64,000 nucleotides of DNA from the NCBI RefSeq assembly GCF_007005445.1, contig NZ_CP041387.1:3621001-3685000 (forward strand), given 5' to 3'. Both the position numbers and the translations under genes were made by a program. This DNA comes from Rhodopseudomonas palustris. Lineage in GTDB: Bacteria > Pseudomonadota > Alphaproteobacteria > Rhizobiales > Xanthobacteraceae. Positions 1 through 8,309 of the stretch are shown in pieces. Within the stretch, counting starts at the first letter, position 1. Each line of letters opens with the position of its first letter. A model generated the notes under the pieces. The model saw only the letters and a program-made list of their open reading frames with translations. It did no database searches and was not told where the DNA came from.

Positions 1-780
1 GGCTTCATCTGCGCCTCCGGCTACAATCTCGTCGCCAGCGCCACCCGCAACGGACGTCGGCTGATCGCCGTGGTGCTCGGCGCCAATTCCGGCCAGGACC
101 GCGCCGTGAAGGCGGCACAATTGCTGGAGCGCGGCTTCTCCACCAACACCCTCGCCTGGCTGACGCCGTCGCTCGGCACGGTCGATAACCTCGCGCCGAT
201 CGCGGCGACGCCACCCGACCTGCGCGACGAAATGTGCGGGCCCAAGCGCAAGCGCCCGGCCAGCGACGAAGACGAGACCGTGGCCAACGCGCTGTCAGGC
301 GACGCGGTGCTGTCCATGTTCCAGCCGCCGACACTGCGTCCGGTCGACATGATCGCCGCGGCGCCCGAGCCGACCCAGCCGGTGGTGGTCTATACCGGAC
401 CGACCCGCAGCGGTCCGGCGCTGATCGCCGCCGAGGCCAATGATGCCGAGCGGCAGCAGGCTGCCAAACCGTCCAAGAAGAAAGCCCGTACTGCAAAGAA
501 GAAGAGCCCTGCTTCGGAAGGTCCGGAAGCCAGCGTCGACCAGGCCACCCCGAAAGGCACCAAGCCCCGCACCGCGGTGATCGTCGATACCAACAGGCCG
601 GCCAAGCCGGCGGCCGGTGCCAAGCCTGCTGGTGCCAAGTCTGCCGGCGCCAAGTCTGCCGATGCCAAGTCTGCCGATGGCAAGCCTTCCGCAGCCAAGC
701 CTGCAGCTCCGGCCAAGCCGAAGGCGGCTGCCAAACCTGCGTCCGGCGGCGCAGTCAGCGACGCCAAGCCGAAATCCTGA
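1..780 (+). CDS. D-alanyl-D-alanine carboxypeptidase, C-terminal part (5' truncated by window)
   Basis: The open frame runs in from the window edge and ends at TGA 778-780. The first residues, GFICASGYNLVASA, match the segment just after the KTG box of DacA-type penicillin-binding proteins (serine D,D-carboxypeptidases that trim peptidoglycan pentapeptides in the periplasm); the Ser and SxN boxes would lie upstream, outside the window. After about residue 75 the chain becomes low-complexity. Its last 100 residues are rich in Lys, Ala and Pro, with short repeats of the AKSAGAKSADAK kind, a basic tail that could bind envelope polyanions (inference). The family assignment rests on the short catalytic-domain remnant, so it is good but not certain. 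Confidence 0.75.
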   Translation, partial: GFICASGYNLVASATRNGRRLIAVVLGANSGQDRAVKAAQLLERGFSTNTLAWLTPSLGTVDNLAPIAATPPDLRDEMCGPKRKRPASDEDETVANALSGDAVLSMFQPPTLRPVDMIAAAPEPTQPVVVYTGPTRSGPALIAAEANDAERQQAAKPSKKKARTAKKKSPASEGPEASVDQATPKGTKPRTAVIVDTNRPAKPAAGAKPAGAKSAGAKSADAKSADGKPSAAKPAAPAKPKAAAKPASGGAVSDAKPKS

Positions 781-1056
781 TCCGGCGGGCGCGGCAGCGA
801 AATCCCTCGCATTGCCGCCGCTTGGTCGTTCACAGACCGCCGCCTTGGTGCGGCGTGCAGCCGCTTGCGTTCGCTGATCGCTTCGCTCAATACTCCGCCA
901 ACAACGGGCGGGCGAAGGCGGTTTTCGAGCACGTCTTTTCGCAACGCAACAAACAGCCCGCGGCGTCTTTCGGCCAATTCGCCGCCCCCGACCGATATGC
1001 AACAATCATAATCGCACGGAGCGGCAGCTTCGGGCAGGCGACACGAGGAACACACC

Positions 1057-2748
1057 ATGGAGCGGATTTGGCTCAAGCACTACCCGGCGGGCATCCCGGC
1101 GGACATCGACGTGACGCAGTATCCCTCGTTGGTCGATCTGTTCGAGGAGAGCTTCCGTAAGTTCGGAGACCGCAAAGCCTTCATCTGCATGGACAAGGCG
1201 ATCAGCTATCGCGAGCTCGATGAAATGTCGGCCGCGCTCGGCGCCTATCTCCAGGGCAAGGGCCTGCAGAAGGGCGCGCGCGTCGCGCTGATGATGCCGA
1301 ACGTCCTGCAATATCCCGTGGCCATCGCCGCGGTGCTGCGCGCCGGCTTCGCCGTGGTCAACGTCAACCCGCTGTACACCCCGCGCGAGCTCGAACACCA
1401 GCTCAAGGACTCCGGCGCCGAAGCCATCATCGTGCTGGAGAATTTCGCCCACACCGTCGAGCAGGTGATCGCGCGCACCCCGGTCAAACACGTCATCGTC
1501 GGCGCGATGGGCGACATGCTCGGCTTCAAGGGCGTGATCGTCAATCTGGTGGTCCGCAAGATCAAGAAGATGGTGCCGGCGTTTTCGCTGCCGGGCTCGG
1601 TGTCGTTCAACGACGCCGTCTCCGCCGGCCGCGGCGCCAGGCTCACCAAGCCGGTGATCGGCCCGGACGATGTCGCCTTCCTGCAATACACCGGCGGCAC
1701 CACCGGCGTCTCCAAGGGCGCGACCCTGCTTCATCGCAACGTCGTCGCCAACGTGCTGCAGAACGACGCCTGGCTGCAGCCGGCGCTCGACAAGCCGCCG
1801 CACATCGATCAGCTTTTCATCGTCTGCGCGCTGCCGCTGTACCATATCTTCGCGCTGACCGCGTGCTACCTGCTCGGACTGCGCGCCGGCGGCGTCAACC
1901 TGCTGATTCCCAACCCGCGCGACATCCCCGGCTTCATCAAGGAACTGATGAAGTATCAGGTCAACACCTTCCCGGCCGTCAACACGCTGTATAATGGCCT
2001 GTTGCATGCACCCGGCTTCGACAAGGTCGACTTTTCCAAGCTGAAGATCTCCAACGGCGGCGGCATGGCGGTGCAACGACCGGTCGCCGAAGCCTGGCTG
2101 AAGCTGACCGGCTGCCCGATCGCCGAAGGCTACGGCCTGTCGGAGACCGCGCCGGTGCTGACCTGCAACCCGGCGACCGTCACCGAATTCAACGGCACGA
2201 TCGGCATTCCGGTGCCTTCGACCTACATCTCGATCCGCGACGACGAAGGCAACGAAGTCCCGCTCGGCACCGCCGGCGAGATCTGCGCCAAGGGCCCGCA
2301 AGTGATGGCCGGCTATTGGAACCGGCCCGACGAGACCGCGCTGGTGATGACCGCCGACGGCTATTTCCGCACCGGCGACGTCGGCATCATGAACCAGGAC
2401 GGCTTCACCAAGATCGTCGACCGCAAGAAGGATATGATCCTGGTCTCCGGCTTCAACGTCTATCCCAACGAGGTCGAGGAAGTGATCGCCAGCCATCCCG
2501 GCGTGCTGGAATGCGCGGTCATCGGCGTCCCGGACTCGCGCACCGGCGAGGCCGTCAAGGCGTTCGTGGTGAAGAAGGACCCGGATGTGACCGCCGAGGA
2601 CATCATCAAGTTCTGCCACAACGAGCTGACCAACTACAAAGTGCCGCGGCAGATCGAATTCCGCACCACGCTGCCGAAGACCAATGTCGGCAAGATCCTG
2701 CGCCGCGAGCTGCGCGACGAGAAGAAGAGCAGCCAAGCGGCGGCTTAA
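1057..2748 (+). CDS. fadD: Long-chain fatty-acid--CoA ligase (FadD type)
   Basis: A 563-aa member of the ANL superfamily that activates fatty acids to acyl-AMP and then acyl-CoA at the inner membrane for beta-oxidation or lipid synthesis. Visible motifs: the P-loop-like YTGGTTGVSKGA near residue 212, GYGLSETAP near 360, the YFRTGDVG hinge with DRKKDMILVSGFNVYP near 445-470, and the C-terminal catalytic Lys in TNVGKILRREL. The ATG at 1057 follows an AGGA element and gives the usual FadD length. A palindromic repeat follows the stop. It appears to be a single-gene unit. Substrate chain length cannot be read from sequence; the overall match is to the FadD clade rather than acetyl- or aryl-CoA ligases. 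Confidence 0.92.
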   Translation: MERIWLKHYPAGIPADIDVTQYPSLVDLFEESFRKFGDRKAFICMDKAISYRELDEMSAALGAYLQGKGLQKGARVALMMPNVLQYPVAIAAVLRAGFAVVNVNPLYTPRELEHQLKDSGAEAIIVLENFAHTVEQVIARTPVKHVIVGAMGDMLGFKGVIVNLVVRKIKKMVPAFSLPGSVSFNDAVSAGRGARLTKPVIGPDDVAFLQYTGGTTGVSKGATLLHRNVVANVLQNDAWLQPALDKPPHIDQLFIVCALPLYHIFALTACYLLGLRAGGVNLLIPNPRDIPGFIKELMKYQVNTFPAVNTLYNGLLHAPGFDKVDFSKLKISNGGGMAVQRPVAEAWLKLTGCPIAEGYGLSETAPVLTCNPATVTEFNGTIGIPVPSTYISIRDDEGNEVPLGTAGEICAKGPQVMAGYWNRPDETALVMTADGYFRTGDVGIMNQDGFTKIVDRKKDMILVSGFNVYPNEVEEVIASHPGVLECAVIGVPDSRTGEAVKAFVVKKDPDVTAEDIIKFCHNELTNYKVPRQIEFRTTLPKTNVGKILRRELRDEKKSSQAAA

Positions 2749-2768
2749 GCCTGATCCGCTTCCTCGCA

Positions 2769-2875
2769 CGTCATTCCGGGGCGCGGCCGCCAGCCTGTGA
2801 ACCCGGAATCCCGCGATTATCCTGCCCGTTTCAGATTCCGGGTTCGCTCGCTTTGCGAGCGCCCCGGAATGACGG
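2769..2875. repeat. Family A palindromic repeat (paired REP-like element)
   Basis: Two hairpin units face each other: the left begins GTCATTCCGGGGCG and ends GAACCCGGAATC, the right begins GATTCCGGGTTCGC and ends CGCCCCGGAATGACGG. The outer ends are mutually complementary, so the whole element can fold into one long stem. The same family recurs at about 12.2, 16.8, 22.1-22.7, 27.6-27.9 and 38.4-39.4 kb in this window. Confidence 0.85.
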
Positions 2876-3003
2876 CAGTGTGCTTGGACGGCGTGCCGCC
2901 GCCAGCACAATCGCCTGACCGATCCCGCAATGACCGATCCTGCGACATTGTCACTGTCATACCCGCGGGCTAGAAATCATCCGCACAACAGGGAGAGATA
3001 CCG

Positions 3004-3489
3004 ATGACCATCAAGGTTGGCGACCGGCTGCCCGACGTCCAGTTTCGCGTGATGACTGCGGACGGCGTCGAGGTGAAGACCACCGACGACGTCTTCAAGG
3101 GCAAGAAGGTGGCGCTGTTCGCCGTTCCGGGCGCTTACACCGGCACCTGTCACAAGATGCACCTTCCGAGCATCTTCCTCAACGCCTATGCGCTCAAGGA
3201 CAAGGGCGTCGACACCATCGCGATCGTCTCGGTCAACGACGCCTTCGTGATGAACGCCTGGAAGCGCGACACCGACCAGCGCGACGAGGCGATCTTCCTG
3301 GCCGACGGCAATGCCGAGTTCACCAAGGCGATCGGCATGGAAATGGACGGTTCGGGTTTCGGCCTCGGCACCCGGTCGCTGCGCTACTCGATGCTGGTCG
3401 ACGACGGCGTGGTGAAGACCCTCAACCTCGAGCCGAACCCCGGCAAGGTCGAAGTCTCCGGCGGCGACACGCTGCTCGGGCAGTTGTGA
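3004..3489 (+). CDS. Peroxiredoxin (Prx5/AhpE-like, thiol peroxidase)
   Basis: A 161-aa thioredoxin-fold peroxidase that reduces hydroperoxides using a reactive cysteine, with glutathione/glutaredoxin or thioredoxin as likely donor. The active-site motif VPGAYTGTCHKMHLP places the peroxidatic Cys at residue 49; the typical Prx5 PGAFTPTCS loop is recognisable but altered (Tyr-Thr-Gly in place of Phe-Thr-Pro). There is no second conserved Cys close by, consistent with 1-Cys or atypical use. The ATG at 3004 follows a GGGAGA ribosome-binding site, and length is normal for the Prx5 class. It is flanked by repeats on both sides, so it is probably monocistronic; the exact electron donor is unknown. 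Confidence 0.92.
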   Translation: MTIKVGDRLPDVQFRVMTADGVEVKTTDDVFKGKKVALFAVPGAYTGTCHKMHLPSIFLNAYALKDKGVDTIAIVSVNDAFVMNAWKRDTDQRDEAIFLADGNAEFTKAIGMEMDGSGFGLGTRSLRYSMLVDDGVVKTLNLEPNPGKVEVSGGDTLLGQL

Positions 3490-3585
3490 GCCGATTGCGG
3501 GCGCGCAGCTTTCAGTCACCCTGACGGCCGTCGCGCTCGTATCTTCACAACGTTAATCTGCGCACGCGGCCGCTCCAACTAACCG

Positions 3586-3687
3586 CGTCATCGCCCGGCT
3601 TGACCGGGCGACCCAGTATTGCAGAGCGCTAATTTTACTAATTGCCGCTCTGGGATACTGGATCACCCGCATGCGCGGGTGACGACG
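3586..3687. repeat. Family B palindromic repeat
   Basis: Composite element starting CGTCATCGCCCGG and ending GCATGCGCGGGTGACGACG, with inner GACCCAGTATTGCAGAGCG and CTCTGGGATACTGGATC blocks that are imperfect inverted copies. The same organisation recurs at 7205-7307 and inside both large units at 22.1-22.7 kb. It lies between convergently transcribed genes (peroxiredoxin and rnhA). Confidence 0.8.
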
Positions 3688-3699
3688 ACGGTGAAGCGA

Positions 3700-4167
3700 T
3701 TACTTCAGCCGCGACTTCATCCGGTTCTCGGTGAGCCCGTCCCGCGCGAGCTGATCGGCGCGTTCGTTTTCGGCGTGGCCGGCGTGGCCTTTGACCCAGT
3801 GCCAGCGGATGCTGTGAGTCTTCAGCGCGGCGTCGAGGCGCTGCCACAGATCGACGTTCTTGACCGGCTTCTTGTCGGCGGTCTTCCAGCCGTTGCGCTT
3901 CCAGTTGTGAATCCAGCTACCGATACCGTTCTTCACATACTGGCTGTCGGTATACAGATCCACCGAGCACGGCCGCGTCAGCGCTTCGAGCGCCGAGATC
4001 GCCGCCAATAACTCCATCCGGTTGTTGGTGGTGTGGGGCTCGCCGCCCTTCAGCTCTTTTTCGACGTCGCCGAATTTCAGGATCGCGCCCCAGCCGCCGG
4101 GGCCGGGGTTGCCGGAGCAGGCGCCGTCGGTGTGGATGATCACCGGCTTCTGGTCGGCCTCGCTCAC
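3700..4167 (-). CDS. rnhA: Ribonuclease HI
   Basis: A 155-aa protein that cleaves the RNA strand of RNA-DNA hybrids (primer and R-loop removal). All acidic catalytic residues are present in order: Asp in [14 protein letters not shown], Glu in NNRMELLAA, Asp in LYTDSQYV, and the C-terminal Asp in [10 protein letters not shown], with the substrate-handle HWVKGHAGH before it. I chose the GTG start at 4167 because it overlaps the thrB stop (GTGA), a typical translational-coupling arrangement, and gives the standard RNase HI N-terminus. A longer reading frame extends upstream but only as an out-of-frame shadow of thrB. Confidence 0.94.
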   Translation of the reverse strand: MSEADQKPVIIHTDGACSGNPGPGGWGAILKFGDVEKELKGGEPHTTNNRMELLAAISALEALTRPCSVDLYTDSQYVKNGIGSWIHNWKRNGWKTADKKPVKNVDLWQRLDAALKTHSIRWHWVKGHAGHAENERADQLARDGLTENRMKSRLK

Positions 4168-5147
4168 GCCACCGCCCCTGCGAGTTCGACACCATAGTCG
4201 CGAATCCCGACGACATTTTGCTGGAAGCGCAGCTTGCGGACGTACTCCATCGGATCCTTCGGCTTGACCAGCGCGCCTTCCGGCACGTTGAGCCAGTCGA
4301 CCAGCCGGGTCAGCAGGAAGCGCAGCGCGGCGCCGCGGGCGAGCAGCGGCAGCGCGGCCTGCTCGGCGGCATCGAGCGGGCGCTCGCGGGTGTAGGCGCT
4401 GAGCAGCGCGCGGGCCTTGGTGGCGTTGAAGGCGTGGTCGGGCTCGAAGCACCAGGCGTTCAGGCAGATCGCGACGTCGTAGGCCAAAAGATCGGTGCAG
4501 GCGAAGGTGAAGTCGATGATGCCGGAGACCTCGTCGCCGATGAAGAACACGTTGTCCGGAAACAGGTCGGCGTGGATCAGCCCCTGCGGCAGATCGGAAG
4601 GCCACACCCCGCTTTCCAGATAGTCGAGCTCGGCGGCGAGAAAATCGCGCAGGCCCGGCTGCACCTCGTCGGCGCGCGCCTCGGCGGCTGCGAACAGCGG
4701 CCGCCAGCCGGCGACCGACAGCGCATTCGCCCGCTGCATCGCAAAGCCGCGGCCGGCCAGATGCATCTTGGCCAGCGCCTGACCGACGCCGGCGCAATGC
4801 ACCACGCTCGGCTTGCGCGGCCACACCCCGTCGAGGAAGCCGATGATCGCCGCCGGACGGCCGGCGAGCGTCGCCAGCGTGTTGCCGGCACGATCGGCGA
4901 CCGGCTGCGGGCAGTTGATGCCGTTTCCGGCCAGATGCGTCATCAGCGACAAAAAGAACGGCAGATCGTCGCGGGCGACGCGCTTTTCGTACAGCGTCAG
5001 GATGAAATAGCCGCGCGAGGTGTGCAGCAGGAAGTTCGAGTTCTCGACGCCCTCGGCGATGCCCTTGTAGGACAGCAAATCGCCGATGTCGTAGCGGCTC
5101 AGAAAATCCGCAAGCTCGTCGGCGGCGACGTCGGTATAGACCGCCAT
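4164..5147 (-). CDS. thrB: Homoserine kinase (ThrB, APH-fold type)
   Basis: A 327-aa homoserine kinase of the aminoglycoside-phosphotransferase fold, which makes O-phosphohomoserine for threonine synthesis. Seen: the Brenner-type catalytic motif [13 protein letters not shown] around residue 185 and the metal-binding [15 protein letters not shown] that follows it. The N-terminal [16 protein letters not shown] corresponds to the nucleotide-binding loop of this family. The ATG at 5147 gives full length. It lies between ispH (upstream, about 100 bp) and rnhA (4-nt overlap), an order widely kept in Alphaproteobacteria, so the three are likely one operon. It is distinct from the GHMP-type ThrB of enterobacteria. 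Confidence 0.93.
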   Translation of the reverse strand: MAVYTDVAADELADFLSRYDIGDLLSYKGIAEGVENSNFLLHTSRGYFILTLYEKRVARDDLPFFLSLMTHLAGNGINCPQPVADRAGNTLATLAGRPAAIIGFLDGVWPRKPSVVHCAGVGQALAKMHLAGRGFAMQRANALSVAGWRPLFAAAEARADEVQPGLRDFLAAELDYLESGVWPSDLPQGLIHADLFPDNVFFIGDEVSGIIDFTFACTDLLAYDVAICLNAWCFEPDHAFNATKARALLSAYTRERPLDAAEQAALPLLARGAALRFLLTRLVDWLNVPEGALVKPKDPMEYVRKLRFQQNVVGIRDYGVELAGAVA

Positions 5148-5249
5148 GGCGTGATCCGATCAGAAGGAAGGAAGCTGGCGGCTTCCTAGACCAAGACGGC
5201 GCGCGAAGAAAGGGCGCCCCGGGGGGAGGGCCCGCGGCTCCGGCCGGAG

Positions 5250-6212
5250 TTATTCGGCGGCGTCCGGTCGCAGCGCGCGCGGCAGCGGGAAGAACTCGTT
5301 TTCTTCGGCTGCCGACACCGTCTCGACCGACAGGTCGAACCGCTCGGCGAAGGCGCCCATGATCTCCTCGACGATCACCTCGGGGGCGGAGGCCCCGGCG
5401 GTGAGCCCGAGCACCCTGACGCCCTCGAACTGGCTCCAGTCGAGATCGGAGGCGCGCTGCGCCAGCACCGCGACCTTGCAGCCCTCGCGCTCGGCGACCT
5501 CGCGCAGCCGCTGCGAATTCGACGAATTCGGCGCGCCGACCACGATCATGGCGTCGACCACCGGCGCCACCTTCTTCACCGCCGCCTGGCGGTTGGTGGT
5601 GGCGTAGCAGATGTCCTCGCGGTGCGGCCCGGAGATGTTCGGGAAGCGCTCGCGCAGCACCGTGACGATGCCGGCGGTGTCGTCGATCGACAGCGTGGTC
5701 TGGGTGACGAAGGCGAGGTTGTCGGGATCCTTGGGCTGATACGCCGCAGCGTCGGCCGCGGTCTCGATCAGCGTCACCGCGCCGGCCGGAAGCTGGCCGA
5801 GGGTGCCGACCACTTCCGGATGGTGCGAATGGCCGATCAAGAGGATCTCGCGGCCGCGCTTGAAATGGATCGCCGCCTCGCGGTGCACCTTGGTGACCAG
5901 CGGGCAGGTGGCGTCGATCGAGAAGAAATTCCGCGCCGTCGCGTCTTCCGGCACCGATTTCGGCACCCCATGGGCGGAGAATACCACCGGGGCCTTGGTG
6001 TCCGGGATCTCTTCCAGTTCCTCGACGAAGATCGCGCCCTTGGCGCGCAGGCTGTCGACCACGTATTTGTTATGGACGATCTCGTGCCGGACATAGACCG
6101 GGGCGCCGTACAGCGCGAGCGCCCGCTCGACGGTATCGATCGCCCGCACCACGCCGGCGCAGAATCCGCGCGGCGAGCAAAGCACGATTTTCAGCGGCGA
6201 TTTCGCGAGCAT
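5250..6212 (-). CDS. ispH: 4-hydroxy-3-methylbut-2-enyl diphosphate reductase
   Basis: A 320-aa [4Fe-4S] enzyme (LytB/IspH) making IPP and DMAPP in the last step of the MEP isoprenoid pathway, which here feeds quinones, carotenoids and the bacteriochlorophyll tail. The three cluster cysteines are visible in CSPRGFCAG (N-terminus), [10 protein letters not shown] and [11 protein letters not shown]; the substrate-binding His residues lie in [14 protein letters not shown] and GHSHHPEV. I chose ATG 6212 ([10 protein letters not shown]) because it matches the family's usual start; an in-frame ATG at 6272 would add 20 atypical residues. Upstream lies a divergent trcR. A second paralogue may exist elsewhere, as in some relatives. 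Confidence 0.95.
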   Translation of the reverse strand: MLAKSPLKIVLCSPRGFCAGVVRAIDTVERALALYGAPVYVRHEIVHNKYVVDSLRAKGAIFVEELEEIPDTKAPVVFSAHGVPKSVPEDATARNFFSIDATCPLVTKVHREAAIHFKRGREILLIGHSHHPEVVGTLGQLPAGAVTLIETAADAAAYQPKDPDNLAFVTQTTLSIDDTAGIVTVLRERFPNISGPHREDICYATTNRQAAVKKVAPVVDAMIVVGAPNSSNSQRLREVAEREGCKVAVLAQRASDLDWSQFEGVRVLGLTAGASAPEVIVEEIMGAFAERFDLSVETVSAAEENEFFPLPRALRPDAAE

Positions 6213-6472
6213 TGGCAGCGATCCGGGGGCCTGGGCGCCGAGCAGAACCGGCGGAAAACAGGCGCACGCCATCGGCGTTGCGCATGGGTCGAACAGCTTA
6301 GGAATTGGGCCGGGTTTGCGGCCCTGTCAAGGCCGTCGCCCCTGCACTTTAGCAAGGCTCCTTGCGCGGGAAGCCCCGGACGGCATATATAAGCGGCAAT
6401 TCCCGTCATCCTCGACGACCCGCCTTGCCTCAGGACGAATCCGGAGGGGCAAGGGACAAAGGAGATTTGCCC

Positions 6473-7189
6473 ATGAGCAACGCACCGCTGATGCCGAAGG
6501 CCACCGCCGTCTGGCTGCTCGACAACACGGCGTTGACGTTCGATCAGGTCGCCGACTTCACCAAGATGCACGTCTTGGAGGTCAAGGCGATCGCCGACGG
6601 CGACGCCGCCCAGGGCATCAAGGGGATGGACCCGATTTCCAGCGGACAGCTCACCCGCGACGAGATCGAGAAGGGCGAAGGCGATCCGGACTACCGCCTC
6701 AAGCTCGCCGAGAGCAAGGTGGTGCTGCCGCAGGCCGCCAAGAAGAAGGGGCCGCGCTACACCCCGGTGTCGCGCCGCCACGAGCGGCCGAGCGCGATCC
6801 TGTGGCTGGTGCGCAATCATCCGGAGCTGAAGGACGCGCAGATCATGCGCCTGGTCGGCACCACCAAGACCACGATCGCGTCCGTGCGCGACCGCACCCA
6901 CTGGAACGCCGCGACCCTGACCCCGATGGACCCGGTGACGCTCGGCCTGTGCTCGCAGCTCGACCTCGACTTCGAGGTGCAGCGCGCCGCCAAGGAGAAG
7001 CCGGCCGACCAGCAATATGGCGGCGCCACTTTGCTGCCGGCGTCCGAGACCACCCGCAAGGAAGCCGAATACGAAGCGGCGACCTCCGGCAAGAGCCAGG
7101 ACGATCTCGACGTCGACGCGGTGTTCGCCAAGCTCAAGACCATCGGCGGCAAGAAGCACGACGACGAGGACGAAGACGGCGGCTTCTGA
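6473..7189 (+). CDS. trcR: Cell-cycle transcriptional regulator TrcR (DUF1013)
   Basis: A 238-aa protein of the DUF1013 family, known in Caulobacter as TrcR, a conserved alphaproteobacterial regulator acting with RNA polymerase at cell-cycle genes. Seen: an N-terminal helix-turn-helix-like block (AVWLLDNTALTFDQVADF, residues 11-28), a second one centred on IMRLVGTTKTTIASVRDR near 120-140, and an acidic Asp/Glu-rich C-terminus. The ATG at 6473 follows AAAGGAG at a good distance; an upstream in-frame start at 6362 lacks a ribosome-binding site. It is divergent from ispH and probably monocistronic. The family match is strong; the regulatory role is taken from the family. Confidence 0.88.
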   Translation: MSNAPLMPKATAVWLLDNTALTFDQVADFTKMHVLEVKAIADGDAAQGIKGMDPISSGQLTRDEIEKGEGDPDYRLKLAESKVVLPQAAKKKGPRYTPVSRRHERPSAILWLVRNHPELKDAQIMRLVGTTKTTIASVRDRTHWNAATLTPMDPVTLGLCSQLDLDFEVQRAAKEKPADQQYGGATLLPASETTRKEAEYEAATSGKSQDDLDVDAVFAKLKTIGGKKHDDEDEDGGF

Positions 7190-7204
7190 GCCGCCCACCC
7201 TCCC

Positions 7205-7307
7205 CGTCATCGCCCGCGCAGGCGGGCGAACCAGTATCCCTGAGCGCACGTTACTGACCGCAGGCGCTCTGCAATACTCCATCCTCCGCTTGCGCGGAGG
7301 ATGACGG
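7205..7307. repeat. Family B palindromic repeat
   Basis: Begins CGTCATCGCCCGCGCAGGCG and ends CTTGCGCGGAGGATGACGG, with inner ACCAGTATCCCTGAGCG and CGCTCTGCAATACTCC blocks. It fills most of the gap between the convergent trcR and the 7369-7746 gene and could act as a bidirectional terminator (inference). Confidence 0.8.
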
Positions 7308-7368
7308 ACCCGGCGCGTTGCGGCTCCGCGGCCGGCATCAGCGCAAAGCGCCCTCCCCACCCTCATCG

Positions 7369-7746
7369 TCATCGCCCGCTCCCCGCCTTGGGCCCATCGC
7401 GCATCCGCTCGCGGTCCTGCAGCCGCGCCAGCGCCTGATCTCGGCGGCGGCGCTGCAGGTTGGTGTACAGCGTGTCGATGATCTTCCACTGTGGCTCGGT
7501 CGGTGGCTCCATCGGCACCACGGCGCAGAGCATCGGCGTGCGGCAGCCGCGCGCCCGGCGGCAGTGCTTCACTGGGCAGCGCTTGTGCGCCTGCGCTTCA
7601 TCTGCCAGCGCGCGCTGCAGCGCGCGGCGTGCCGCCAGCATGTCGATGTCGAGCCGAAGCTGCGCCCGCTCGGCGCTGGCTTGCTGCTCGAGCGCAACCA
7701 GCCGCGCGTGATCCCAGCTTCGTTGGTCGGTCGGCCAAGTCGGCAT
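7369..7746 (-). CDS. Small Cys-rich hypothetical protein
   Basis: A 125-aa protein I do not recognise. The ATG at 7746 is preceded by an excellent AGGAGGG ribosome-binding site. The first 60 residues are helical and charged (likely coiled coil: DHARLVALEQQASAERAQL), then comes a Cys cluster CPVKHCRRARGCRTPMLC (C-x4-C-x5-C-x5-C) that may bind a metal ion, and a basic C-terminal helix rich in Arg (NLQRRRRDQALARLQDRERM). It could be a small nucleic-acid-binding or accessory protein; nothing around it clarifies this. It lies at the left edge of the accessory region. Confidence 0.6.
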   Translation of the reverse strand: MPTWPTDQRSWDHARLVALEQQASAERAQLRLDIDMLAARRALQRALADEAQAHKRCPVKHCRRARGCRTPMLCAVVPMEPPTEPQWKIIDTLYTNLQRRRRDQALARLQDRERMRDGPKAGSGR

Positions 7747-8309
7747 CGCTCCCTCCTGATGCTGATACCAGCGGGCGCGCGCGCATGCGGCGGCGTTGCC
7801 CGCAAAAGCCTTGCGTGAGTGGTGGGTTCAGGGGGCCTCCGGTCGGCCATCGGGCCGAGGGAGGTGGAGCGCCGAAAGACGCGCCTTTGGTAGTACCCGC
7901 GGCCTCATGCCTCGGATCGCCGAAGCGCGAGCGCCGCGGAAACGTCTTTCGACGCTCCACCGTGGCGACTTTTGGCTGAAGGACCGTTCTTCCGGGACAC
8001 GGCGAGCTTGCGGGCTTTCCCCGGCCTCTACCGTACCCGTCCAGCCTCTGTCGCGGCGGCCGCTCGTAGTAGCGGCGGACGGCGACCCTCAGCCTCCCGG
8101 AGGTACAGGGCGACGTCCACCCCACACCCGCAGGCGCCACACCCCGCCCCGCGACGACCAGCGTCCCGGCAACGCGCCCCTCGATGGGGCGGGATGGATA
8201 GGAATATAGACTTATCGTCCAGACACGTCAATCACTCAATGCTCGGATAGGAAAATTCACACGCACGTGGTCTAATGTGGCACCGACGATCTAGCCGACA
8301 GAGAGCGAT
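7747..8309. other. Gene-free stretch before the helicase cassette
   Basis: About 560 bp in which open frames exist on both strands only because of high G+C; none has a ribosome-binding site or recognisable motif. It holds the inverted repeat listed at 7863-7961. Around 8190-8220 base composition shifts abruptly from G+C-rich to A+T-richer sequence that continues through the helicase cassette, marking the probable left border of an acquired segment. Confidence 0.5.
7863..7961. repeat. 19-bp inverted repeat with 61-bp spacer
   Basis: Left arm GGTGGAGCGCCGAAAGACG (7863-7881) and right arm CGTCTTTCGACGCTCCACC (7943-7961) are complementary with one mismatch. The intervening sequence is G+C-rich and non-coding. 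It could be the ends of a small mobile element or a large RNA hairpin. Confidence 0.65.

Noticed and set aside
1006..2910. Very long open frame on the minus strand opposite fadD
   Set aside because: It mirrors fadD codon by codon; in high-G+C genomes the antisense frame of a real gene stays open. The product is rich in Arg, His and Asp with no known domain, and fadD motifs on the plus strand are complete.
5160..5249. Hairpin AGGAAGC-TGGC-GGCTTCCT between ispH and thrB as a terminator
   Set aside because: The stem is short with no T tract on the minus strand, and the two genes are usually in one operon.
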